Below, piece after piece: positions 8,226 to 16,929 of a DNA stretch of 63,866 nucleotides. Positions within the stretch are counted from its first letter, which is position 1. Each line of letters starts with the position of its first letter. A program made the translations under genes and the position numbers. The notes under the pieces were generated by a model. The model did no database searches, had not been told where the DNA came from, and worked only from the letters and a program-made list of their open reading frames with translations. Source of the DNA: Nonomuraea cavernae (GTDB lineage: Bacteria; Actinomycetota; Actinomycetes; Streptosporangiales; Streptosporangiaceae); NCBI RefSeq assembly GCF_014646355.1, contig NZ_BMNH01000038.1, forward strand, positions 1-63,866, given 5' to 3'.

Positions 8226-8666
8226 TCAGGAGGGTGGCTCGCGGTGCCGCGCGAGCATGTCCTCGCCGACGGCGACATAGCTCTCGAACAGGCCGACGAC
8301 GCTGTCCAGCCGTTCGCGCGTCGCCGGGCTCCTGGCCAGCTCGCGGCCCTGCCGCAGGGTGCCGATGAGGGTGCGGGCCCGGGCGTGGCTGGCCTCCAGG
8401 AGCGACTCGATCCCCCCGGCGGCCTCCACGACCAGGCGGCGACTGCCAGGCCGTGGGATGGTGCGGGCCAGGCCCCACGACACGAGCTGTCGCACGGCGG
8501 TGCTGACCGCGCCCTTGCTGAGGCGCAGCTCCGCGCCGATGGCGTCCAGCGAGAGGGGCTCGTCCGTGACGAGCAGCAGCCCGTACACGCGGCCGGTCGC
8601 GTGCGGCAGGTTCCACGACGCGAGGAGATCGCCCACCGCGGTCACGAAGCTGTCCGTTTCGCTCAT
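8226..8666 (-). CDS. GbsR/MarR-type regulator
   Basis: 146-aa winged-helix protein. The N-terminal half carries the GbsR-like fold: PHATGRVYGLLLVTDEPLSL followed by IGAELRLSKGAVSTAVRQL (recognition helix) and the wing RTIPRPGSRRL. It overlaps the upstream alpha/beta hydrolase by ATGA (8663-8666), so the two are translationally coupled and the regulator probably controls that operon, including itself. The ACTA/TAGT palindrome at 9469-9480 just before the hydrolase start is the best operator candidate. Confidence 0.87.
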   Translation of the reverse strand: MSETDSFVTAVGDLLASWNLPHATGRVYGLLLVTDEPLSLDAIGAELRLSKGAVSTAVRQLVSWGLARTIPRPGSRRLVVEAAGGIESLLEASHARARTLIGTLRQGRELARSPATRERLDSVVGLFESYVAVGEDMLARHREPPS

Positions 8667-9466
8667 GATTCAAGCTCCGTACGGAGAAACGCCAGGATCG
8701 CCGAATTGACCGCGTCGGGCGCGTCCAGGGTGACGAGATGCCCCGCGTCCGGGATGACCGTCTCCTGCACCCCCTCGGTGCGGGCCCAGCGGGGCATCGC
8801 GGTCGCGATGTTGCCGGTGCGGTCGCGTTCGCCGCGGATCAGGCAGAGCGGCACCGGAGTCCGGTAGGCCGGATCGGGATCGACCAGCTCCACGGTCGCC
8901 CGCCACACGGCCAGGAACTCCCGCTTCGGCAACTGCTCGAACGCCCGCCGCGCGTACGCCCGTCCCTGTTCGGTGGCCGCCGAGGCGTTCGCCATCAGCG
9001 CGGGGAGCCGTCGCGCCGGGATCACGGACAGGGTGGGCAGCGCGGCGCTGAGCAGGACGCGCTCGGCGCGGCTGAGCGGGCCGGTGTTGCACGTCGAGTC
9101 CATCACGATCAGTCCGCGGGCCAGGCCGGGCCGCCGCCGCACGACGGCCTGGGCGAGGTTGCCGCCCAGCGACTGCCCCGCCAGCACGGGCCGCGCCAAC
9201 TCCAGGTGGTCGAGGAGCGCCACCAGGTCGCCGGCCGCCCGCTCCGCCGTGAACGGCGCGCCGCCCGGACGCGACCGCCCATGCCCGCGCAGGTCCCAGG
9301 TGACCACCCGGTATCCGTGACGGGCCAGGTGCTCGGCCTGCGACCGGAACATCAGTTGGTCGGCTCCCGCCCCGTGCGAGAACACCACGGGAGTGCCGTC
9401 GCCGCCGGTGTCCCAGTAGCGGAGGTCGCATCCCGCGACTGTCAGGCTCGCCTCTATATTCAGCAT
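8663..9466 (-). CDS. Alpha/beta hydrolase
   Basis: 267-aa cytoplasmic hydrolase. The nucleophile elbow is AGQSLGGNLAQ (Ser), the oxyanion region HGAGADQLMF, GHGRSRPGG matches the usual post-strand motif, and the catalytic His is in DAGHLVTLD. Family members act as esterases, lactonases or epoxide hydrolases; the substrate cannot be told from sequence. First gene of an operon with the GbsR-type regulator (4-nt overlap). An AT-rich region directly abuts the start codon with no clear ribosome site, so the mRNA may be leaderless. Confidence 0.88.
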   Translation of the reverse strand: MLNIEASLTVAGCDLRYWDTGGDGTPVVFSHGAGADQLMFRSQAEHLARHGYRVVTWDLRGHGRSRPGGAPFTAERAAGDLVALLDHLELARPVLAGQSLGGNLAQAVVRRRPGLARGLIVMDSTCNTGPLSRAERVLLSAALPTLSVIPARRLPALMANASAATEQGRAYARRAFEQLPKREFLAVWRATVELVDPDPAYRTPVPLCLIRGERDRTGNIATAMPRWARTEGVQETVIPDAGHLVTLDAPDAVNSAILAFLRTELES

Positions 9467-9468
9467 GT

Positions 9469-9480
9469 ACTAAATATAGT
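9469..9480. promoter_or_regulatory. Candidate GbsR operator (ACTA-N4-TAGT)
   Basis: ACTA-AATA-TAGT is an inverted repeat in a strikingly AT-rich patch only two bases upstream of the hydrolase start codon. TATATT-like -10 sequences overlap it, so binding would block transcription. Assignment to the adjacent GbsR-type regulator is inferred from position. Confidence 0.4.
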
Positions 9481-9549
9481 GAATAAATCGGGAGGCGTAC
9501 GCTGGGGGCATCACAGCAGGTCACAGGGCTGACAGCGAGGTGGGCAAGG

Positions 9550-10230
9550 GTGGAAGAGAGCGTACGGGTGCACGTGGCCGACGCCGTTCTGGAGGCCGAT
9601 CTCGCCGTGCCGGCGGACCCCAGGGGAGTGGTGCTGTTCGCCCACGGGAGCGGCAGCGGCCGCCACAGCCCGCGCAACCGTCACGTCGCCGGGCGTCTCC
9701 AGGCCGCCGGGCTGGCCACGGTCCTCGCCGACCTGCTCACCCTGGCGGAGGACCGGCGCGACTCCCTGACCGGCGAATACCGCTTCGACATCGACCTGCT
9801 CGCCGGCCGGATGACCTGCCTGACCAACTGGGCCGAGGCCGACCCCCGCCTCACCGGCCTCGGCATCGGCCTCTTCGGCGCCAGCACCGGCGCCGCCGCC
9901 GCGCTCGTGGCCGCCGCGCACCGTCCCGACACCGTCCGCGCCGTCGTCTCCAGGGGCGGCCGTCCCGACCTGGCCGAGGACTCCCTCGTCCGGGTGGAGT
10001 GCCCCACCCTGCTCATCGTCGGCGGCGACGACCCGATCGTCATCGACCTCAACCGTCAGGCCCAGCGCCGGATGCCCGGCGAGACCCGGCTGGAGATCGT
10101 GCCCGGCGCCACCCACCTGTTCGAGGAGCCCGGCGCGCTCGACCAGGTCGCCGACCTGGCCGCCGACTGGTTCGTCAGCCACCTGCCTCCCCTGCCCGGC
10201 GACCTCACCCAGGAGGGCCAGGCCGGTTAG
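9550..10230 (+). CDS. Dienelactone hydrolase-like alpha/beta hydrolase
   Basis: 226 aa starting at GTG 9550 after GAGG. It has the DLH-type layout: FAHGSGSGRHSPRN after strand 3, nucleophile region GLFGASTGAAAAL (G-A-S-T-G, Ser as nucleophile), VGGDDPIVIDLN with the acid Asp, and HLFEEPGAL with the His. This subgroup of short hydrolases is widespread in actinomycetes and functionally undefined. Divergent from the upstream hydrolase/GbsR operon and convergent with the next gene, sharing 4 bp. Confidence 0.85.
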   Translation: MEESVRVHVADAVLEADLAVPADPRGVVLFAHGSGSGRHSPRNRHVAGRLQAAGLATVLADLLTLAEDRRDSLTGEYRFDIDLLAGRMTCLTNWAEADPRLTGLGIGLFGASTGAAAALVAAAHRPDTVRAVVSRGGRPDLAEDSLVRVECPTLLIVGGDDPIVIDLNRQAQRRMPGETRLEIVPGATHLFEEPGALDQVADLAADWFVSHLPPLPGDLTQEGQAG

Positions 10231-10649
10231 AGACGCGGGGGCGCCCCGCGCCCCGCGGTGGGGTCCTGCTCGGGGGAGGGACGGTCGAAGAACGGGGGCT
10301 CGCCGGCCGGGAGGGGGGTGCGGAAGGCGCTGAGTGACAGGACGAGGGTGTCGTAGTAGCCGACGAGGACGACGAGCTCGTACAGCATGTGCTCGCCGAG
10401 GTCGGCCGTGGCGCGCGCGTAGAGGGCGTCGTCAAGGGAGCGGTCGGTGAGAAGGGCCCGGCAGACCGCCCGGAGGGTGCGCTCGGTCTCGTCGAAGGTG
10501 ACGGCGTCGGCCCCGGTGGAGAGGGCGGCCAGCTCTTCCTCGGTGAGCCCGACCCCGCGGCCGACCCGTTCGTGCGCGTACCACTCGAAGTCCGCGCGTT
10601 GTTCCGGAGTCAGGGTCGTGCGTTCATGCCAGGGGATGCGTCCGTGCAT
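10227..10649 (-). CDS. Carboxymuconolactone decarboxylase-like protein, N-terminally short
   Basis: 140 aa. Residues EWYAHERVGRGVGLTEEEL and ELVVLVGYYDTLVLSLSAF match the second half of AhpD/CMD-type proteins, but the family's usual first 50-60 residues are absent. The start at 10649 has a good ribosome site (AGGAGAGG), so the short form may be expressed as such rather than being a frameshift product. The catalytic CxxC of the redox-active members is not present. An alternative is a decayed gene that acquired a new start. Confidence 0.7.
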   Translation of the reverse strand: MHGRIPWHERTTLTPEQRADFEWYAHERVGRGVGLTEEELAALSTGADAVTFDETERTLRAVCRALLTDRSLDDALYARATADLGEHMLYELVVLVGYYDTLVLSLSAFRTPLPAGEPPFFDRPSPEQDPTAGRGAPPRL

Positions 10650-10801
10650 AGGGCCTCTCCTGGCACCAGCGACATGTGTCATACAGACGACGAAGCTAGC
10701 AGGCGCGGGTGACCCGGACGCCGCGCGGATGGGGAGCGACCCCGACGATGATGCGAAACATTCCTCAGATCCACGTATGCGGTTGTCTGTCATGAATCCT
10801 G

Positions 10802-10816
10802 TTACCTGAGAGGTAA
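10802..10816. promoter_or_regulatory. Perfect palindrome TTACCT-GAG-AGGTAA
   Basis: A 6+3+6 inverted repeat lies in the 235-bp gap between the divergent CMD-like and SnoaL-like genes, 70 bp before the latter's start. Such TTACCT/AGGTAA dyads resemble HxlR- or MarR-type operators, but no such regulator is adjacent, so the binding protein must be encoded elsewhere. Confidence 0.5.
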
Positions 10817-10884
10817 TCGCGCCACGTGGGCGTATTGGAAAGGATGTGATCTCACCGCAGGTCCTGATCGGGAGGAAATACCCC

Positions 10885-11304
10885 ATGTCTACGCGCGAGG
10901 TCGTCGAAGAACTACTGCGTCGGATCGGCGACGGCGACTCCGAGCGCATCGCCGAGATGTACGTCGAGCACAGCGACTGGAAACTGGACTGGCCGGAGGC
11001 CGAGCACGGACGCGCCGCCACGCCATGGATCCGGCACCGCGCCACCCGCGCCGACGCCGCCGCCCACTTCCGGCAGATCGCCGAGCACCACGTGCCCGAA
11101 GAGGCGGGCACCGTGATCGAACGCGTTCTCGTGGACGGCGACGACGCGGTCGTCCTCGGCGAGATCCGCCAGACCGCCCGCTCCACCGGACGTGCCTACC
11201 GGTCAAGGTTCGCCCTGCACCTCACGGTCGAAGACGGCCTCGTCACCCGGCACCACATCTACGAGGACAGCCTCGCCGTCGCCCAGGCCTTCGACCGGCC
11301 CTAG
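10885..11304 (+). CDS. SnoaL/NTF2-like protein
   Basis: 139-aa single-domain NTF2-like protein: helical start (STREVVEELLRRIGDGDSERIAEMY) then the curved sheet ending with FALHLTVEDGLVTRHHIYEDS, the typical SnoaL-2 finish. Members include ketosteroid isomerases and polyketide cyclases, but most stand-alone copies have unknown ligands. ATG 10885 follows GGAGGAAAT; an upstream in-frame start at 10846 lacks a site. A palindrome at 10802-10816 lies in its promoter region. Confidence 0.85.
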   Translation: MSTREVVEELLRRIGDGDSERIAEMYVEHSDWKLDWPEAEHGRAATPWIRHRATRADAAAHFRQIAEHHVPEEAGTVIERVLVDGDDAVVLGEIRQTARSTGRAYRSRFALHLTVEDGLVTRHHIYEDSLAVAQAFDRP

Positions 11305-11481
11305 GCGTCGCCGAAGACCTCCCAGACCTCCAGCAACTGCCTGCTGACCGGGTCGTACGCGACCTTGGCCAGGGTGTAGTGGAACCGCACCGCCGGTGGT
11401 GGCGGCGAGCTGGCGCAACATGGCGGATCCCCCGTTCCCCGAGTACTTTGTGAGCCTTCCCCTGAGCACGAGGAGAGCCTG

Positions 11482-11778
11482 GTGTCCGAACCGACCAGCC
11501 TGGCCGAGGTCCGCGCCCGGATCGACGCGCTCGACGGCGAGCTGATCCGCCTCCTGGCCGATCGGCAGGCCCTGGTCCGGCGAGCGGCCGCGTTCAAGAA
11601 GGACGAGCAGGCCGTACGCGCTCCCGGCCGGGTGGAGCACGTGGTCACGGCGGCCCGCGAACGCGCCGCCGGCGCCGGACTGTCCCCGGACGTGGCCGAG
11701 AGTGTGTGGCGGGCCATGATCGACGCCTTCATCGAGCTCGAACTGACCGAACACCGGGCCGCCGGCGCCCCAGGCTGA
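11482..11778 (+). CDS. Chorismate mutase, AroQ type II
   Basis: 98-aa all-helical chorismate mutase converting chorismate to prephenate. The start helix SLAEVRARIDALDGELIRLL, then ADRQALVRRAAAFK, contains the conserved R..ID..D..L..LL..R pattern with the active-site Arg and Lys; R near APGRVEHVV and E in AMIDAFIELEL complete the expected set. GTG start at 11482 after GAGGAGAG. Stand-alone, not in an aromatic amino acid operon, so it may serve secondary metabolism or simply be a second copy. Confidence 0.9.
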   Translation: MSEPTSLAEVRARIDALDGELIRLLADRQALVRRAAAFKKDEQAVRAPGRVEHVVTAARERAAGAGLSPDVAESVWRAMIDAFIELELTEHRAAGAPG

Positions 11779-11936
11779 TCGCGCTGTTCGTCAGCGCGGG
11801 TGATGACCCCGACCGATGCAGCCGATCAGCGTGGCCGGGCATGACTGTGAGTCCCGACGCGCCCACGTGACGGCGGGCCGATCACCGCGCATCCTGGTAC
11901 TCACCAGCCGCGAGGCATCAGGGAGAATCGATCCGC

Positions 11937-12731
11937 ATGGCTGTCCAGAAGCTGAGGCGCAAGCCGTACGAGAAGGAGCTGCTTCGCCTGCAGGCGGAGC
12001 TGGTCAAGGTGCAGGAGTGGGTGCGTGCCGAGGGGCAGCGGCTGGTCGTGCTCTTCGAGGGCCGTGACGCCGCCGGCAAGGGCGGCACGATCAAGCGGGT
12101 CACCGAGTATCTCAACCCCCGGATCACCCAGATCGTCGCCCTGCCCGCGCCGACCGAGCGGGAGCGGACGCAGTGGTACTTCCAGCGCTACGTGGAGCAC
12201 CTGCCGGCCGCCGGGAACATCGTGCTGTTCGACCGGAGCTGGTACAACCGGGCGGGCGTCGAGCGGGTGATGGGATTCTGCACACAGGACGAATACACCA
12301 GGTTCCTGCACCAGTGCCCCATCTTCGAGCGGCTGCTGGTGGAGGACGGGATCCTGCTGCGCAAGTACTGGTTCTCGGTGAGCGACGCCGAGCAGGAACG
12401 CCGCTTCCGGGCCAGGCTGGACGACCCGATGCGGCACTGGAAGCTGTCGCGGATGGACCTGGAGTCGATCACCCGCTGGGAGGAGTACTCGCGGGCCAAG
12501 GACGAGATGCTGATCCACACCCACATCCCCGAGGCGCCCTGGTACGACGTGGAGAGCGAGGACAAGCGCCGGGCCAGGATCAACATGATCAGCCACCTGC
12601 TGTCGACGATCCCGTACGAGGAGGTCGAACGGCCGTCCATGGAGATCCCCGAACGCCCGCCGAGCACCGGCTACCGGCGCCCGCCGCGAAGGCTGGACAC
12701 GTCCGTCCCGGACGTGACGACCGGCCTCTGA
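11937..12731 (+). CDS. ppk2: Polyphosphate kinase 2 (PPK2)
   Basis: 264-aa P-loop kinase that moves phosphate between polyphosphate and nucleotides. Walker A FEGRDAAGKGGTIKR (about residues 40-54), the second conserved block LFDRSWYNRAGVERVMGF, and the lid region KYWFSVSDAEQERRFRARL followed by DPMRHWKLS and RWEEYSRAKDEML are all typical of PPK2 class I (NDP phosphorylation). Length matches single-domain PPK2. The C-terminal Pro-rich tail is variable. Single gene with its own ATG 11937 after GGGAGA. Confidence 0.95.
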   Translation: MAVQKLRRKPYEKELLRLQAELVKVQEWVRAEGQRLVVLFEGRDAAGKGGTIKRVTEYLNPRITQIVALPAPTERERTQWYFQRYVEHLPAAGNIVLFDRSWYNRAGVERVMGFCTQDEYTRFLHQCPIFERLLVEDGILLRKYWFSVSDAEQERRFRARLDDPMRHWKLSRMDLESITRWEEYSRAKDEMLIHTHIPEAPWYDVESEDKRRARINMISHLLSTIPYEEVERPSMEIPERPPSTGYRRPPRRLDTSVPDVTTGL

Positions 12732-12859
12732 CGCCGGCCGCGTGGCTACTCCCATCCGGGTCTCTCACGGTGATGACGGAGGCCGTCACAGCACCTCGAC
12801 CCGCCCGCGAACCGATCATCTTTCGCGCGATTTCGCACGTCGTCTGGGATAGTGGCCGT

Positions 12860-14797
12860 GTGCCAACCGTTCACATCGAGGCTAAACCCGACCATCTGCT
12901 GCGACTTGCGAAGCAGCGGGACCCGGTAGGCGCGGTCGCGGAGATGATCTGGAACGCCCTGGACGCGGAAGCGAGCCTCGTCAGCGTCGACCTCGAGGTC
13001 AACGAGCTGGACGGTGTGGAGTCGGTTCGGGTCAGTGACAACGGCCATGGCATGCCGAATGCCTCCTGCGCCAACTACTTCGGAGGTCTGGGCGGATCCT
13101 GGAAGACCACCGCCAAGGTGTCCCCGGAGCTGAAGCGCGGGCTGCACGGGCGCAGCGGGCAGGGCAGGCTCCGCGCGTTCGCGCTCGGCGAGCAAGTGCG
13201 TTGGGTCACGGTCGCGAAGGCGGCAGACGGCCGGATCGAACGGACGGTGATCAGCGGAGCAGTCGACAGGCCTGCCGATTTCGACATCTCCGAACCGGAA
13301 TACGTACGAGAGCCATCCGGGACACGGGTGGAAGCGTCGGTCCCGGCGGACTTCGTCACCCGCCTGACACAGGACGACACGGCTCAACAGCTGGCCTCAA
13401 CTTTCGCGCCATTCCTGGCGGCCAACCTCGAGGTGCGGATCGTCTATCAGGGCACGGTCCTTGATCCGGCCACGGTGTGGACTGACATGGCCGAGTATCC
13501 GGTGCCCTGGCCGGACGCGGACGGTCACCCAGAACCGGTGCTGCGCGTCATCGAATGGCCGAAGGACGTCGGCCGGGTGCTCGCTCTCTGTGATGCCAAC
13601 GGTGTGGTTCTGGACGAACTATCGCCCGGGATCCAGGCGCCCGGCTACCACTTCACGGCGTATCTGCTCTGGGACGGCTTCGTCGAGCGGCGGGACGATC
13701 TCCCGTTGGCGGAGATGGACGAGATCGGTCCTCTCCTCGCCCTCGCCCGCGAGACACTGCGTGCGCATGTCAAGAGACGCGACCAGGAGCGCAGGGCGAG
13801 GCTCATCCAGGAATGGAAGTCCGAGGGCGTCTATCCATACTCCGAGGAGCCCGCCGAGCCGGCGCAGGCGGTCGAACGCGAGATGTTCGACGAGGTGGCT
13901 ACCAGGATCTCCCGGCGCCTGCCGGGCGTGACGCAGAGCAAGAAGACCACGCTGCGACTCCTCCGCGAGATCATCTCGCGCGACCCGAGTGGGCTTTATC
14001 CGGTGCTGGACGAACTGTTCCGGCTGCCCCAGTCGGAACAGGAGGAACTCAAGCGGATCCTGCAACGGACCAGCCTGTCCGAGGTGATCAAGGCCACTGG
14101 GCAGGTGAGTGACCGGCTCGACTTCCTGGCCGCCTTGAAGCGGCTTGTGTTCGAGCCGGAGATCAGCCGGACCGTCAAGGAACGGAGCGAGCTCCACAAG
14201 ATCCTGGAAAGTGAAACCTGGATCTTCGGCGACGCCTACGCCTTGATGGTCAGCGACCAGAGCCTGGATGCCGTGCTGGTGCGCCATCTCAAGGAGCTGG
14301 GGCGCGAACTGGAAGATGGCCGCCTGAATCCGGTCCGTCGTGAGGATGGCAGGACGGGCGTCGTCGACCTCCTGCTTGGCCGAGCACATCGCGGAAGCGC
14401 CGGACGCGAACACCTTGTGGTCGAACTCAAGGCTCCCAAGGTCAAGATCGGCCAGGCCGAGGTTGCTCAGATCAAGAGTTACGCGGAGGCGATCGTCAGC
14501 GATCCGCAATTCCGCGACGCCCGCGTTGCCTGGGATTTCTGGGTCGTCTCAACCGAGATGGCGGACATCGTCAGGCGGGATGCCAGCGCACCGAACCGCC
14601 CTCCGGGCTGCATCGCGGAGTGGGAGGGAGGGGTGCGCATCTGGGCCCGTACGTGGAGCGAGATCATCGATGACTGCGAGGAACGGCTGCACTTCTATCG
14701 GGAGCATCTGAACCACGACCCTGCCGCGGAACACGCGGTCGAATATCTTCAGCGGGTCCATGGCGAGCTCGTAACGGAGTCAATCGCGGCGAACTGA
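12860..14797 (+). CDS. GHKL ATPase with C-terminal nuclease-like domain (candidate defence protein)
   Basis: 645 aa from GTG 12860 (MPTVHIEAKPDH). The N-terminal 200 residues are an HSP90/MutL-type GHKL ATPase: N-box EMIWNALDAEA (Asn 32), G1 SDNGHGM (60-65), and a glycine lid GRSGQGRLRAF. The C-terminal part begins with a phrase seen before PD-(D/E)xK-like domains (LHKILESETWIFGD), then GVVDLLLGR and LVVELKAPKVKIG with Q...Y downstream, giving the D...ExK catalytic pattern. The combination resembles Shedu/DUF4263-like and MORC-like conflict proteins, so a stand-alone DNA-targeting defence role is inferred, not shown. An in-frame extension upstream exists but conservation begins at the chosen start. 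Confidence 0.75.
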   Translation: MPTVHIEAKPDHLLRLAKQRDPVGAVAEMIWNALDAEASLVSVDLEVNELDGVESVRVSDNGHGMPNASCANYFGGLGGSWKTTAKVSPELKRGLHGRSGQGRLRAFALGEQVRWVTVAKAADGRIERTVISGAVDRPADFDISEPEYVREPSGTRVEASVPADFVTRLTQDDTAQQLASTFAPFLAANLEVRIVYQGTVLDPATVWTDMAEYPVPWPDADGHPEPVLRVIEWPKDVGRVLALCDANGVVLDELSPGIQAPGYHFTAYLLWDGFVERRDDLPLAEMDEIGPLLALARETLRAHVKRRDQERRARLIQEWKSEGVYPYSEEPAEPAQAVEREMFDEVATRISRRLPGVTQSKKTTLRLLREIISRDPSGLYPVLDELFRLPQSEQEELKRILQRTSLSEVIKATGQVSDRLDFLAALKRLVFEPEISRTVKERSELHKILESETWIFGDAYALMVSDQSLDAVLVRHLKELGRELEDGRLNPVRREDGRTGVVDLLLGRAHRGSAGREHLVVELKAPKVKIGQAEVAQIKSYAEAIVSDPQFRDARVAWDFWVVSTEMADIVRRDASAPNRPPGCIAEWEGGVRIWARTWSEIIDDCEERLHFYREHLNHDPAAEHAVEYLQRVHGELVTESIAAN

Positions 14798-14851
14798 TCC
14801 CTAAGAAGCGTGGCTCGCATTACTTCCCGGAACGGGTGGATCAGGCCGGCA

Positions 14852-15775
14852 TCAGAGACCCGTCGCGACGTCGAACAGCAGCGCCCGAAGCCATTCGATG
14901 AAGTGCTGGTCAGCCAGCCGAGGGTTCCAGACCATGTCGATCCCGAGCCCGGGAAGCGGGAACGGGAACTCCTCGATCCGCAGGTCGGCGAGGGTCAGCA
15001 TGGTGGCGGCGACCTGGTAGCGAAAGAGGGCGACGCCGCCCGCGCGGGCGACCAGGAAAGGCACCAGCAGAAAGTCGGAGACCAACTGGCCGACCCGGTA
15101 GGGGATCCCCTTCTCCTCCAGCACCGCATAGGGGAAGACCCGCCCATCGGTGTCGACGACGATGTGCGGCTGGGTGGTCAGCAGGTCGAGCGCGTTCGCG
15201 TCCGGAGGAGTGTCCGGTGAGGCCACCACCACAATGCGGTCGTCGTAGAGGCGCTCGCGTGGATACGGCGAGTAGTGCCCCTCGGAGATCAGCACGACGT
15301 CGACGCCCTTGTCGGTGAAAGTCGCCTCGGTCGGCACCGTGATCGTACGGATCCGCAACGTGGCGCGAGGGGCATGTTCGGCGATGAGCCGCGCCAGTCG
15401 AGGGCCGAGGACGAACGCCGTGCTGTTGGTCATGGCGATCGTGATGACGCGCTGATCCGTGGCGGGGTCGAAGGAGGGGAAGTTCACGATGTGTGCCGTC
15501 TGTTGCAGGGCACTGCGCAGCGGCGCGATCAGCTCCTGTGCTCGCGGGGTCAGGGTGACGCCTGCCCCCTGCCGGACGACGAGGTCGTCACCCAGCAGCC
15601 GCCGCATTCTCGTGAGGGCGTGGCTCATCGCCGGCTGTGACAGCCCGACCCGTTGCGCCGCCCTGGTCACCGAACACTCTTCCAGGAGCGCGAGGAGGGG
15701 CACCAACAGGTTGAGGTTGACCGATGCCAGCCGGTCCAACCCCGAACCTGTGACGTCCTCTCCGTCGTGTCCCAT
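14852..15775 (-). CDS. LysR-family regulator of the P450 operon
   Basis: 307 aa. N-terminal winged HTH LLEECSVTRAAQRVGLSQPAMSHALTRMRRLLGDDL is classic LysR, followed by a periplasmic-binding-like effector domain (residues about 100-300). It lies 11 bp downstream of the ferredoxin reductase gene on the same strand, so it is probably the last gene of the P450 operon and senses its substrate or product. This is unusual, as LysR genes are more often divergent from their targets. Confidence 0.9.
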   Translation of the reverse strand: MGHDGEDVTGSGLDRLASVNLNLLVPLLALLEECSVTRAAQRVGLSQPAMSHALTRMRRLLGDDLVVRQGAGVTLTPRAQELIAPLRSALQQTAHIVNFPSFDPATDQRVITIAMTNSTAFVLGPRLARLIAEHAPRATLRIRTITVPTEATFTDKGVDVVLISEGHYSPYPRERLYDDRIVVVASPDTPPDANALDLLTTQPHIVVDTDGRVFPYAVLEEKGIPYRVGQLVSDFLLVPFLVARAGGVALFRYQVAATMLTLADLRIEEFPFPLPGLGIDMVWNPRLADQHFIEWLRALLFDVATGL

Positions 15776-15786
15776 CGAGAAGAACC

Positions 15787-16929
15787 CTACGCGGCGGCCT
15801 GACTCATACGACGCAGCCGGGGAATCGCGACCCGGTAGTTGAGCGCCGCGGCCACACCGGCCCCGTCATCGTGTGACCAGCGCATCAACGCCGGCCCGCC
15901 ACCGGGCTCTCCCTCGATGTACGTCGGTTCGCCCTCCAGCGGCAGATAGCCCACCGCTTTGAGGCTCAGCCCGAACTGCTCGGTCCAGAAGTACGGCTGG
16001 AACCGCAGCGGCGGCGCGTCGTGGCCGTGGACCAGTGCCCGGGCGGCGACCTTCGCCTGCTCGATCGCGCTGCTCCAGAGGGGGATGCGGCGCAAGCCGT
16101 ACGGGGTGGGGAAGGCCGCCAGGTCACCGACGGCCGCGACGTCGGGCCGGACCAGCCCGTGTGAGTCGACCGGGATGACGCCCTGCGGCGCGAGTCCCGT
16201 GTCCGCGAGCCATTCCGTGTTGGGTACGTCGCCGACGGCGGTGATGATCATTTCTGCCTCGCGGACCGCGCCCTCGTCAAGGACGACCCGCGCACTCCCC
16301 TCACGCCGTTCGAGCCGGGCCGACCCGGTCTCGACGATGGTGAGTCCCTGGTCCAGCGCGGCCCTGACGAAGACGCCGGCGAGGTGGGGGCCGAGCTGGA
16401 CGATCAGCGGCACGCCCTGGGAGACGAGGGTGACCTGACAGCCGGCGGCCAGGCACCCGGAGGCGATCTCCATGCCGAGCGGGCCGCCGCCCACCACGAT
16501 GACCGACGGTGTGGCCGCCAGCCGGCCCCGCAGGGACAGCGCGTCGTCGAGCCCGCGCAGGGTGAGCTCCTCGGAAAGACTGGACAGCCGTCGCGCCCGG
16601 GAGCCGGTGGCCAGGACGACGCGGTCGTACGGCAGGGCCGTGCCGTCGTCGAGGCTGACGAGCCGGCGATCGAGGTCGAGTGCGGTCGCGCGTACGCCCA
16701 GCAGTTCGGTCGCCCCGTGGCCGGTCGGCGGAAGCTCGTGCGACGACACGTCGTCGCCGTCGAGCAGCAGCGCCTTCGACAAGGCCGGGCGGCTGTACGC
16801 GGGGCGCGGCTCGTCGCCGACGATGGTCAGCTCGCCGTCGAAGCCGGCCTCGCGGAGCGTGTCGGCCGCGGTCAGCCCGGCGATCCCGTTGCCGACGACG
16901 ACGACGCGGTTGATGGCGCCGCCACTCAT
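15787..16929 (-). CDS. FAD-dependent ferredoxin reductase
   Basis: 380 aa. The first dinucleotide fold VVVVGNGIAGLTAADTL binds FAD; the second, VIVVGGGPLGMEIASG, binds NAD(P)H; TAVGDVPNTEWL and VAAVGDLAAFPTPYG are the conserved FAD-side motifs of putidaredoxin-reductase-type enzymes. It passes electrons from NAD(P)H to the neighbouring 3Fe-4S ferredoxin and so to the P450. Start ATG 16929 overlaps the ferredoxin stop (ATGA), indicating coupled translation and matched stoichiometry. Confidence 0.93.
   Translation of the reverse strand: MSGGAINRVVVVGNGIAGLTAADTLREAGFDGELTIVGDEPRPAYSRPALSKALLLDGDDVSSHELPPTGHGATELLGVRATALDLDRRLVSLDDGTALPYDRVVLATGSRARRLSSLSEELTLRGLDDALSLRGRLAATPSVIVVGGGPLGMEIASGCLAAGCQVTLVSQGVPLIVQLGPHLAGVFVRAALDQGLTIVETGSARLERREGSARVVLDEGAVREAEMIITAVGDVPNTEWLADTGLAPQGVIPVDSHGLVRPDVAAVGDLAAFPTPYGLRRIPLWSSAIEQAKVAARALVHGHDAPPLRFQPYFWTEQFGLSLKAVGYLPLEGEPTYIEGEPGGGPALMRWSHDDGAGVAAALNYRVAIPRLRRMSQAAA

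Noticed and set aside
11301..11390. 29-aa - strand frame ending SRQLLEVWEVFGDA
   Set aside because: Reads well but has no ribosome site and overlaps the end of the SnoaL-like gene; too short to support alone.
12860..14797. Calling the GHKL protein a confirmed Shedu or Zorya component
   Set aside because: Motif-level resemblance only; no second gene of a known system beside it.
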